In this document: positions 1 through 6,762 of the stretch, piece by piece
Layout: every line of letters starts with the position of its first letter
Position numbering within the stretch: the stretch's first letter is position 1
DNA from: JANRLJ01 sp034437895
GTDB lineage: Bacteria > Chloroflexota > Anaerolineae > Aggregatilineales > Phototrophicaceae
Direction of reading: 5' to 3'
Assembly (NCBI GenBank): GCA_034437895.1
Contig: DAOTTO010000258.1
Coordinates: 1 to 7,858, forward strand
Length of the DNA stretch: 7,858 bases
Program-made: the position numbers and the translations under genes
Notes under the pieces: generated by a model
Told to the model about the DNA's origin: nothing
What the model saw: the letters and a program-made list of their open reading frames with translations, nothing else
Databases searched by the model: none

Positions 1-732
1 CACGAGAGTCTCCCTGCCCATCGGTGACGGTATAGGTGAATTCAACCACACCCTCCCATCCCGGCTGCGGTGTAAGTCCGGTCAGTGTCCCGCTGGCGAC
101 AGCGGCATTCAAGGCCGCAACCGTCGCGGTTTGATCTACACCAAAGGAGGTCTGCCAGTTGATCGAAGACTCGCCCACGCCCGTCTTCGGGACGACGTTG
201 CTGAACGTCCACAGATAATCGACATCGTTGTTTGCAGTATCCGACAGCGAGAAATTCGGGTTAAAGTCCACATAAGGCCGCAGACGGTAGTTCAATGCTG
301 TGCCGATCTGCGTAAAGACAACCTGTTTGCGCGTGACCAGCGGCGGCGGATTCAAGTCATTTAATGGCGTGATGTTAAACGTCACGGTGGCAGGCGCGGT
401 AGGCGTGGTCACGATCAGCCCATACGCTTGATACGTCAATGTAACCGAGACAGGCGCACCCTGTGTATAGAAGTTGGCGGGCGGGCAGTAGGTGACGAGA
501 TAACGACTGTCGGGATTGTTCCCATTCGGATTATAACCATACGGCAGCCCACCGCAGGCATTGTTGGGATTGGTATCATAAATGGTCGGCGGGTTGCTGA
601 AGATGAAGGTATAGGGCCTAAAGCCCCCTTCAACCACTTGATCGATGCGGAACGTGATCGCTGGCGTATCTTCCAGCGCGCTGACGGTGATCGCGCCGGT
701 TGTGTTGGTATAAGCGACGGGCTTGGCAATCG
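1..732 (-). repeat. Cadherin/tandem-95-like C-terminal modules of the protease
   Basis: From about residue 1666 the protein changes to Thr- and Val-rich beta-sandwich sequence. A segment beginning AITVSALEDTPAITFRID runs to VTFNITPLNDLNPPP, the usual end of a bacterial cadherin-like or tandem-95 repeat. A second module follows and reaches VVEFTYTVTDGQGDSR at the window edge. YTVTDGQG is the typical penultimate strand of such repeats, so more sequence is expected to the left. Cysteines in NNACGG and TYCPP may pair. The role is probably a stalk or adhesion, inferred from the family. Confidence 0.6.
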
Positions 733-3700
733 ACAATTCATACGCGCCGATATCGATGACGCTGGGCGGCCCAAGGGTTTCGGTGAAGGGCAGCGGCCCG
801 GTACGATCAACGATACGCGGCAGACCCATGACATCTAACGTGGTGAGGTTGTTGTATGACCCATAAATCGCCGAAGCAAATGCGTTATTGCCAGCGTCCA
901 CGCCTTGCGGGGGGGTGGCGTTGTTGGGGTCATTGATGTCCAACGGACGCAGACGATAGGGATTGTCCGGGTCATACGCCATGAAGAAGCGCGCATCTTG
1001 GAAAGCGGAAATTGCTGCTAATGCCGCCGCTTGCACTTCGGGCGCATCGATAGCCCGTACTAGGGGGAGATCGGTAAATTGGTTGGCATTTAGCCCTGTT
1101 CCCGTAAAGCCAGAACTGCCACCTGTGCTGGGTAAGCATTCACCGGGCGCGAAATGGGGAATAAACCAGTTATTCTGTGCGCCGTTACGCGGATCCGCCC
1201 CACTTACAGGACCGGTCTGTTTACAGCCTTCACTGCCCATGCTTTCTCCAGCAGAGGTCAGCAAACCACCGCCATCCACTTCATTGTTGAAGAACAAGTT
1301 GTTATGAATCTTTACCCGATGATCTGAAATATGCTGGAAAGGTGTATCCACCCGACCCACGAGGATAATGCTGCTGAGGTCGCTTCCTATCAAATCATGA
1401 TTCACAACCGTGTTATTCACAAAGCTGAACTGCGGTTGTTGATACAACTGAACAATCGGCCCGCTTAGGATGTTAGAGTCGAACAGCGAACTGAAAATCG
1501 TCAGCGGACGATCAGGAATGAATGACCCTGGTGGTTTGGTGGCACCGCCCGGTTCTTGTCCTTGATTCCATTGGGTGATTGCTATTACCGACTGCGCGAC
1601 GTTATCCTCAAAGCGCGTCGTGCGTATATCGACGTAACCGCGCTCGATCCGCACAATCGGTTTTTGTTCCAGACTGGCGAAGTTTTCGTCGTAGATATTG
1701 TTATCGAGGAAGGCGCTGTTATAGATGCGAACGCTGTTGGCAGCGCTATTGCCGCTATCGATGATGTTCAACACCCCGGCTGGTGCAGTGGCTACGACAA
1801 TTTGCCGTCCCTGACCATTCAACTCAAGTTCAAAAGGCGAGATAAAACGGCTGAAGGTGTTGTTATCGAGCAGGACATCCTGAGTACTTTCGATCACGAC
1901 GGGTGAGTCGAAGTTATCGAAAGTGTTATTCAGGATGTCGATGTTGTTTGAGTTTGTGATATACAACGGCGTGACGTAATTAACCCGCAGGCTAGGGCTA
2001 ATCGGTATATTGATATTGATGGCAGTGGATGCGCTTGTCAGATACAACGGCGACGAACCGACAAAGTTAAAGCCGTTGACTGCAATATTGGTCGTGGGGC
2101 TGCCTACCGTATCGATGTAAATCGCGCCTGCTTCTTCCGGCATATCCGCCACCCAGATTTGGCTGGACAGCGTAACCGAGAGATCAGCTTCGGCATACGA
2201 AATCAGCGAGAGACTGGTGCCGCCGGGTACTACGGGGATTTTATAGCCGGAGACATATTCGCCCGGTTGGAAGACGACATAACGCTGGCCTGCGGGAAGA
2301 GTCGAGGTCGCGGCGAGCGCTTGTGCCACCGACACATAAGGATTACCTGGTGAGCCATTGGGCGGACCCGCAATCGGCAGTACAGCCGTACCGACGTAAA
2401 CTGCTTCACTATCTAAGGCGCTGGCAGGGAAGCCTGTCGGTTGGGCGAAGCCGGGGAAATTGACCTGTTCGGACATATTGAAGTCCGGGTTGCCGAGGAC
2501 GGTCAAACCCGCGCCGTATTTGGGGTCGAAACCCAAAAGGTTCGCGGCTGGCACACCGTCAACGCTGCCATTCAGGTCAATCGTGCGTGTCATCAGATAG
2601 CGTTCAAGCTGCTGCGGACGGTTGCTGCTGAAATAAGCCGCCATATTGATGTTGTTGGTATTAGACAGCAGCAGTGCCGCCATACCTGCCACATGCGCCG
2701 CTGCCGCCGAGGTGCCGCCAAAACCGAAACCGGGAATTTCACAGCCCGCTAATGCCGCGCCGAAAAGCGAGGTATTGACGAAAGACGGGGCGACGACTTC
2801 CGGCTTGATGTTGCCGTCGGCAGTACCAAGTGCTACGTCCGCGCCGCGTGAACTGGTGGTCACCAGCGGATAACGATCTGTCGAATCGTTCAATGTGCAA
2901 ACCGCGCCAACCGCGATGGCGTTAGGGGCTTGCGCGGCGGCGGTGAGGCTGCTGGTCGCTGCTAAGGGTGTGACGAAATCATCATAAGTGACGACACTAT
3001 CGCCGTTACCGCCCGCTGCCTGCACTTTGATCGTCGTCGGCGCGGTGCCGTCAATGTTCAAGACGAGATCGCATGAGTCGCCGCAGCTTGCCGGGACGAC
3101 ATATTGATAACTCGGATCATCCAGCGGCACTTGTCGGCTGTCGATGGTTGTGCCGTCGAGTGACAGGGTAGACGGATAATTGTTCGCTCCGGTGGGATCA
3201 TCCCAAGCATAGCTGATGACTGCCCCGGCGCTGGCTTGGATACCAAGATTGGTATCACTCACAAAATCAAACGCGCCGCTGCCGCTGTTGGCAGTATTGC
3301 CTGCGCTGGCGATGACGGGAATGTTCAGGTTGAAGGCGTTGGTAATCGCCCCGCTGACATCGCCGCCGCCGCCGATACCGGTATCAATCGTGATGACGAT
3401 AATATCCGCCGTCGGGAAGTTATCAACCACAAAACCATCGGCTTTGTTGATAGCAATGGTGAGTTCAGCAGCGCTTCCGGCACGATACATATACACTTGT
3501 GCGCCCGGTGCGATGTCGCAGATGACTTCGACGACGTTCAAGCCGTGATTGGTGGCACCTTCGCCGCCGTCTACAGCGGTAGACCCCAAGCAGCCGCGTT
3601 CTTCTGTCACGGCGGAAGCACCTGCAAAGCCGGTGTCGATGACGGCGATCTTAATCCCCTGCCCGGTTACGCCTGCTGCGGCGGTGCCATCGGGGCCGAG

Positions 3701-5725
3701 ATAGGTGTGCCAACTGTTTACGCCCAAAATATCGAGCGAATGGGGTTTAAAGACACCGCCAATCGCTAACGCCTCAGAGGAGGTTTCGCTGGAAACTTCG
3801 GATTGGGCGGAATCGGTAGAAACGGCGCGTTCTGGCATCATGATCGCCGCGATGGTGTCTTGATTGATGAGCGTCAGAATGGCATCCAACGAGACGAAGG
3901 CTTTTACGCCGCGCCCGTCGATGCTGTCTACAATGCCGCCGTTGGCTTCGATTAAAGCGGCAACGGCCTCGCCCGTGACTTCCGGCGTACCCCAGACCAT
4001 CACTTCAAGGCGGTTTTGGTCGTCTTGCGCGAATAAGTAATCGGCAGATTGGGCAAGCGCGGCTGCTTCGTCGCCGTCAACATAGGCTTGCATCACATTC
4101 GCCAGCGCGCTGCCGAGCTTGATCTTATTTTCGTCGGTCAGGCTGATCGGCGCGGGTGTGACAACGGCGGGGAGTCCATCGGCGAGATCATAAACCGCGA
4201 TGTCGTCTAAATTGGCTGTCCCCGTAATGGCAAAAGTGCCGCCAAGCAGGGCATTTTCATCAGTAAACGTCAATTCGGTCACGCCATCGACGCTGAACGT
4301 GACGATGCCGCCGACGGCTTCAAGGCTGATCGTATACCATGCCTCGGCTGTCCGCGCCGCTGGAACAGTGATGAGCGTGACTTCAGCAGGTGCAGGTGTT
4401 TCGGTGGATTCGGCGGTTGCTTCGGCTGTCGCTTCGGCAGTGGCTTCGCTTGTCGCTTCTGGCTGGATGTTAGCGCCTTCACGAGTGAGCGAGGTTGAAT
4501 CCGCCGCGAAGACCAGTGTATAGGCGCGGCCTTCGCTGCTGCGGAATACGATGCTGAATGCGCCGCTGGCTAAATTTGCACGGCCATCAATACGGAAGTC
4601 GGTTAAAAACAGCGCGGAGTCGGGCGCGAATGTGCCATTTTCCAGCGCGAGGAAATTATTATCTTCGCCGTCAATGACGCTTGCGCCCGTTTCGCTCAAA
4701 ATCCAGCCGAGCAGTTCGCCTTCAAAATCGGCGCTCAGGATCGGTGTGGGGCCGCTGGGGGCCTCCGGTGTGATCTCCGGTTCAACTGTTGCTTCCGGTG
4801 TCGCTTCTAGGGTGGCTTCGGGGGTCGTTTCGAGCGTGACCTCTGGTGTCACTTCGATGATGGGCAGCTCCGGTGTGGGAACAGCGGTTGCCGGATCAAC
4901 GGGCGGCAAAACCGACGTGGGGAGCAGTTCGATGCGGATGTTATCCAGCGTGACCGTTCCCGTGTTATTTTGTCCGGTGCTAAAAATAACCATACCCGCC
5001 GGAAGCGGTGTCGGCGCGGTATAAGTGATTTGTGCTGTGCTGTCCACAGTAACCGTAATCAGACCGCCGACGGCTTGAATGCCCAGTGTATAGGTGTTAA
5101 CGGTTGGAACGGGTTCGGTGGATTCGGGGGTAACTTCGGATGGTGCTGCGCCTTCTACCAGCAGGGTCAAGCCCTGATAGAGGCTGACGCGGCCTTCTGC
5201 ATTCAGGGTGACGTTGTAATTATCCGCGCCGACTCGGAACGCGATGTTGGCTGTGTTTCCGGTCTGGAGGCCAAATTCGGCGGAAATCGCCACGTTGTCA
5301 CCGACCAATCCGGTCACGGTGGCGGTTTCAAACGCGCCTGTCGTGGTGAGGTATGTATTGTTTTCGGCAGAGGCCAGCGCCCAACCGGAACTGAGCAGCC
5401 AACCTGCCGCATCACCGTCTTGAAAATCTTCCTGATAGACGGTTGGGTCAATCGGGAGGATCGGCGGTATTTCTGGAGTCACCGGGACTTCAGGCGTAGG
5501 GAAAGGTACAACGGGCGGCTGCGTGACCTCTGGGGTAGGCGCAGGCAAATCCGTTGTTTCCGGGGTGGGTGCTTCTGGCGTGATTTCCGGCGTAGGTTCA
5601 GGAGTCGTCTCCTGCGCCGATGCCAGATTAAGGCTGTCCAGAGGGCTAATCATCCCCAACAGCATTGATGTTAAAACGAGTAACGAAATCAGGGACGAAA
5701 ATAATCGTCGTTTGTCAACATTCAT
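1..5725 (-). CDS. Giant secreted multidomain subtilisin-like (S8) serine protease, C-terminus beyond window
   Basis: An exported endopeptidase, probably surface-bound or released, that should cut extracellular proteins. The frame is open for 1908 codons with no stop before the left edge. The start is ATG 5725, preceded by a strong AGGAGG site. Residues 1-37 form a signal peptide (KRR, hydrophobic core, cleavage after A35-S36-A37). Then come a TPE linker (39-95), a jelly-roll-like domain (about 97-268), a second linker, a related domain (about 329-514), an I9-like propeptide (about 530-628) and the S8 domain (about 645-1060). Active-site motifs are AVIDTGF (D697), NHGLNVVEVICDIAPGA (H727), ASAGN (N810) and GGTSAAAAHVAG (S1006). 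A beta-helix region (about 1125-1656) ends in IDIGAYEL (1657-1664). Cadherin-like repeats follow, with a TPLND motif and FTYTVTDGQG at the edge. The His motif has GLN where GTA/GTH is usual. Six cysteines in the S8 domain could form disulfides. The family call is firm; substrate and anchoring are unknown. Confidence 0.93.
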   Translation of the reverse strand, partial: MNVDKRRLFSSLISLLVLTSMLLGMISPLDSLNLASAQETTPEPTPEITPEAPTPETTDLPAPTPEVTQPPVVPFPTPEVPVTPEIPPILPIDPTVYQEDFQDGDAAGWLLSSGWALASAENNTYLTTTGAFETATVTGLVGDNVAISAEFGLQTGNTANIAFRVGADNYNVTLNAEGRVSLYQGLTLLVEGAAPSEVTPESTEPVPTVNTYTLGIQAVGGLITVTVDSTAQITYTAPTPLPAGMVIFSTGQNNTGTVTLDNIRIELLPTSVLPPVDPATAVPTPELPIIEVTPEVTLETTPEATLEATPEATVEPEITPEAPSGPTPILSADFEGELLGWILSETGASVIDGEDNNFLALENGTFAPDSALFLTDFRIDGRANLASGAFSIVFRSSEGRAYTLVFAADSTSLTREGANIQPEATSEATAEATAEATAESTETPAPAEVTLITVPAARTAEAWYTISLEAVGGIVTFSVDGVTELTFTDENALLGGTFAITGTANLDDIAVYDLADGLPAVVTPAPISLTDENKIKLGSALANVMQAYVDGDEAAALAQSADYLFAQDDQNRLEVMVWGTPEVTGEAVAALIEANGGIVDSIDGRGVKAFVSLDAILTLINQDTIAAIMMPERAVSTDSAQSEVSSETSSEALAIGGVFKPHSLDILGVNSWHTYLGPDGTAAAGVTGQGIKIAVIDTGFAGASAVTEERGCLGSTAVDGGEGATNHGLNVVEVICDIAPGAQVYMYRAGSAAELTIAINKADGFVVDNFPTADIIVITIDTGIGGGGDVSGAITNAFNLNIPVIASAGNTANSGSGAFDFVSDTNLGIQASAGAVISYAWDDPTGANNYPSTLSLDGTTIDSRQVPLDDPSYQYVVPASCGDSCDLVLNIDGTAPTTIKVQAAGGNGDSVVTYDDFVTPLAATSSLTAAAQAPNAIAVGAVCTLNDSTDRYPLVTTSSRGADVALGTADGNIKPEVVAPSFVNTSLFGAALAGCEIPGFGFGGTSAAAAHVAGMAALLLSNTNNINMAAYFSSNRPQQLERYLMTRTIDLNGSVDGVPAANLLGFDPKYGAGLTVLGNPDFNMSEQVNFPGFAQPTGFPASALDSEAVYVGTAVLPIAGPPNGSPGNPYVSVAQALAATSTLPAGQRYVVFQPGEYVSGYKIPVVPGGTSLSLISYAEADLSVTLSSQIWVADMPEEAGAIYIDTVGSPTTNIAVNGFNFVGSSPLYLTSASTAININIPISPSLRVNYVTPLYITNSNNIDILNNTFDNFDSPVVIESTQDVLLDNNTFSRFISPFELELNGQGRQIVVATAPAGVLNIIDSGNSAANSVRIYNSAFLDNNIYDENFASLEQKPIVRIERGYVDIRTTRFEDNVAQSVIAITQWNQGQEPGGATKPPGSFIPDRPLTIFSSLFDSNILSGPIVQLYQQPQFSFVNNTVVNHDLIGSDLSSIILVGRVDTPFQHISDHRVKIHNNLFFNNEVDGGGLLTSAGESMGSEGCKQTGPVSGADPRNGAQNNWFIPHFAPGECLPSTGGSSGFTGTGLNANQFTDLPLVRAIDAPEVQAAALAAISAFQDARFFMAYDPDNPYRLRPLDINDPNNATPPQGVDAGNNAFASAIYGSYNNLTTLDVMGLPRIVDRTGPLPFTETLGPPSVIDIGAYELSIAKPVAYTNTTGAITVSALEDTPAITFRIDQVVEGGFRPYTFIFSNPPTIYDTNPNNACGGLPYGYNPNGNNPDSRYLVTYCPPANFYTQGAPVSVTLTYQAYGLIVTTPTAPATVTFNITPLNDLNPPPLVTRKQVVFTQIGTALNYRLRPYVDFNPNFSLSDTANNDVDYLWTFSNVVPKTGVGESSINWQTSFGVDQTATVAALNAAVASGTLTGLTPQPGWEGVVEFTYTVTDGQGDSR
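4346..4474 (-). repeat. Ala-Thr-Ala-Glu insert inside jelly-roll domain 2
   Basis: Residues about 418-460 form a low-complexity insertion inside the second jelly-roll-like domain, between LTREG and AWYTISLEAVGG. Plus-strand positions 4407-4466 can be cut into five 12-nt units of the type gcttcggctgtc, encoding EATA/EATS tetrads. A shorter insert (residues 193-210, DNA 5096-5149) sits at the equivalent point of domain 1, between LLVEG and TYTLGIQAVGG. Confidence 0.75.
4742..4921 (-). repeat. Thr-Pro-Glu-x linker 2 with 12-nt tandem units
   Basis: Residues 269-328 separate the two jelly-roll-like domains. At 4791-4850 five consecutive degenerate 12-nt units can be read on the plus strand (gcttccggtgtc, gcttctagggtg, gcttcgggggtc and two more). 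Each encodes one T-P-E-A/V/T-like tetrad. The unit is a multiple of three, so copy-number change would alter linker length without breaking the frame. Confidence 0.75.
5441..5611 (-). repeat. Thr-Pro-Glu-x low-complexity linker 1
   Basis: Residues 39-95 are almost wholly Pro, Thr, Glu and Val, with repeated TPEx tetrads (TPEPTPEITPEAPTPE and others). In the DNA the tetrads show as degenerate 12-nt units, clearest at 5571-5606. It is probably an extended, disordered spacer that holds the binding modules away from the cell wall. Linkers of this kind are frequent in exported proteins of Chloroflexota, which is my main clue to the organism. Confidence 0.8.
5612..5725 (-). other. Sec signal peptide of the S8 protease
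   Basis: The first 37-38 codons of the protease encode a classic export signal: MNVDKRR as the basic n-region, a hydrophobic core rich in Leu, Ile and Met (residues 8-26), and a polar c-region ending ASA before Gln38. The A-x-A pattern fits type I signal peptidase. No Cys sits at the cleavage point, so a lipoprotein is unlikely, and there is no twin-arginine consensus. Confidence 0.85.
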
Positions 5726-5730
5726 AAAAG

Positions 5731-5737
5731 TCCTCCT
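5731..5737 (-). promoter_or_regulatory. Ribosome binding site of the S8 protease
   Basis: The minus strand reads AGGAGGA five bases before ATG 5725. This near-perfect anti-SD match fixes the start at 5725 over the in-frame Met codons inside the signal peptide (residues 21 and 25). Confidence 0.85.
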
Positions 5738-5879
5738 GTGACGAATAGCACGACGGATGAGGCCAATGGGGAGTGATGTCCCTCAGCCTGGCGCAATGAT
5801 GATGAAAGTACAAATTGTGATAATGCAAACATGATAAAAATTGATTTACCTTTGCCGAAGTGTTGATACGATAGGCTTA

Positions 5880-5909
5880 CCGTCCGTCTATATAAAAGGA
5901 TACGGGCGG
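5880..5909. promoter_or_regulatory. Inverted repeat in the divergent promoter region
   Basis: CCGTCCGT (5880-5887) and ACGGGCGG (5902-5909) pair over 8 bp, with one G-U pair if read as plus-strand RNA, around a 14-nt AT-rich loop containing TATATAAAA. A six-T run follows eight bases later. It could be an operator for either divergent gene or a weak intrinsic terminator or attenuator for plus-strand transcripts. The distance to the T run and the lack of an upstream plus-strand gene argue against a plain terminator. Confidence 0.4.
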
Positions 5910-6037
5910 AAGCATGATTTTTTCATCAAGATTGTGTTTGGATTTTTTTATTTGTTTCGGCTAAGTTGCAACAGCTAAACCGCGCACCAATCTATTTGTA
6001 ACACTATAGCACCGATCAAGAAATTGCACTTTGGTAC

Positions 6038-6065
6038 TTGTGTTTTTCAGGCAGATCGTTATGAT
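6038..6065 (+). promoter_or_regulatory. Candidate promoter of the LysE-family gene
   Basis: TATGAT at 6060-6065 differs from TATAAT at one base and lies 32 bases before ATG 6098. The box 16 bases upstream, TTGTGT (6038-6043), matches TTGACA at only three positions. This is the best-placed sigma-70-like pair, but the -35 is poor. Confidence 0.25.
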
Positions 6066-6087
6066 CTCTTATAAACCTTTTAAACAC

Positions 6088-6091
6088 GGAG
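6088..6091 (+). promoter_or_regulatory. Ribosome binding site for ATG 6098
   Basis: GGAG is six bases before ATG 6098. It matters because it marks 6098 as the initiation codon although that frame closes after nine codons. No comparable site precedes the first in-frame alternative start of the main frame (TTG 6180). Confidence 0.7.
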
Positions 6092-6097
6092 TAAACA

Positions 6098-6725
6098 ATG
6101 ACAGATTTTCTTCAATATCCTTTTTAAAGGCGCAATTATCGGCTTCTCGATTGCCGCGCCTGTTGGCCCGATCGGTGTTTTGTGCATCCGTCGCACACTC
6201 GCTGAAGGGCGGATTTACGGCCTCGTCACCGGATTAGGTGCCGCGAGTGCCGATGCTTTTTACGGTTTTATCGCCGCATTTGGCCTCACTTTTATCTCCG
6301 AATTACTCATTAATCAGAAAACGCTCCTCAGCCTCGTCGGGGGATTATTCCTGATCTATTTGGGACTCAAGACATTTCGGGCGCGTCCGGCTGAAGAAGC
6401 GGCAGTCGTGGAGTCGCGGCATGGGCTGATCGGCGCATATGTCTCAACCTTGTTTCTGACGCTGACCAATCCGATTACGATTCTATCATTCGTCGCCATT
6501 TTTGCCGGAGCAGGAATCGCCACATCTGTCGCAAACAGCTATGGCGCGGCGGCGGTGATGGTGATTGGGGTGTTTATGGGGTCGGCGGGATGGTGGCTGC
6601 TCCTGACGGGCGGCGTGAGTCTGCTGCGTGGACGTTTTAATCCGCGCACGATGATCTGGGTGAATTGGGCATCGGGTGCGATTATGATGGGATTTGGTGT
6701 GATCGCGCTGGCGAGTCTGATCTGA
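6098..6725 (+). CDS. LysE/RhtB-family amino acid exporter, frame broken near the start
   Basis: An inner-membrane exporter of the LysE/RhtB superfamily; members expel amino acids or related small solutes. The body frame encodes KGAIIGFSIAAPVGPIGVLC, whose APVGP motif in the first helix is a family hallmark. Further helices follow at GLGAASADAFYGFIAAFGL, LLSLVGGLFLIYLGL, the LTLTNPITILSFVAIF segment, VMVIGVFMGSAGWWLLL and a C-terminal one, giving about six. The body frame has no ATG, GTG or TTG before TTG 6180, which would delete the APVGP helix. ATG 6098, with its GGAG site, reads MTDFLQYPF and then TAA (6125-6127) in another frame. Removing one T restores a 208-residue protein, the usual family length. 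The gene is convergent with the oxidoreductase. The substrate cannot be told. The frame break may be a sequencing indel, a recent mutation or recoding. Confidence 0.85.
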
Positions 6726-6762
6726 ATTGAACCAAAGCATCATGAGTCTTGCGAAATTCTTT

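Larger units (their letters stand above)
4184..5437 (-). repeat. Tandem pair of paralogous jelly-roll (LamG-like) domains with a linker between
   Basis: Residues 97-268 and 329-514 appear to be two diverged copies of one beta-sandwich domain. Both open with an acidic-aromatic motif and GW (YQEDFQDGDAAGW; SADFEGELLGW). Both carry an FR...Y segment (AFRVGADNYNV; VFRSSEGRAYTL). Both have YTxxxxAVGGxxTxxVD (from Y212 and Y464), and both close with LDxIxxxxL (LDNIRIELL; LDDIAVYDL). The fold call rests on this pattern, which resembles concanavalin-like domains that bind carbohydrate, so a binding role is inferred. A second TPEx linker (residues 269-328) lies between them. Confidence 0.65.
5738..6086. 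other. AT-rich divergent intergenic region
   Basis: About 350 bp lie between the protease start and the exporter ribosome binding site, with no convincing gene. It should hold the promoters of both divergent genes. It is clearly richer in A and T than the flanking genes, with T runs at 5918-5923 and 5943-5949. I found one inverted repeat (5880-5909) and weak promoter-like boxes, but no riboswitch I recognise. Confidence 0.6.

Noticed and set aside
428..838. A 136-codon plus-strand open frame
   Set aside because: It lies wholly antisense to the protease gene, has no clear ribosome binding site and no recognisable domain. The minus frame is continuous here and encodes the beta-helix end and cadherin-like part.
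3236..3769. A 177-codon plus-strand open frame
   Set aside because: It is antisense to the S8 catalytic core, where D697, H727 and N810 are all encoded on the minus strand.
4970..5668. A 232-codon plus-strand open frame, the longest one opposite the protease
   Set aside because: The product is Arg-, Gly- and Cys-rich with no family features, and it is antisense to a clear domain repeat. It arises from the codon bias of the Thr/Pro/Glu-rich coding strand.
5863..5896. TTGATA (5863) and TATATA (5889) as a plus-strand promoter
   Set aside because: The spacing is 20 bases or more, well above the usual 16-18, and the second box is inside the loop of the inverted repeat.
5910..6097. A riboswitch ahead of the LysE-family gene
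   Set aside because: Such genes sometimes carry lysine or metal riboswitches, but this leader is AT-rich, short of stable stems, and shows no conserved core that I recognise.
6031..6237. A 68-codon plus-strand open frame across the exporter start
   Set aside because: It is in a third frame, has no good ribosome binding site, and runs out of frame through the LysE membrane helix. The GGAG site favours ATG 6098.
6180..6725. TTG 6180 as the exporter start
   Set aside because: It would remove the conserved APVGP first helix, and no ribosome binding site precedes it. The homology-like sequence continues upstream to 6126.
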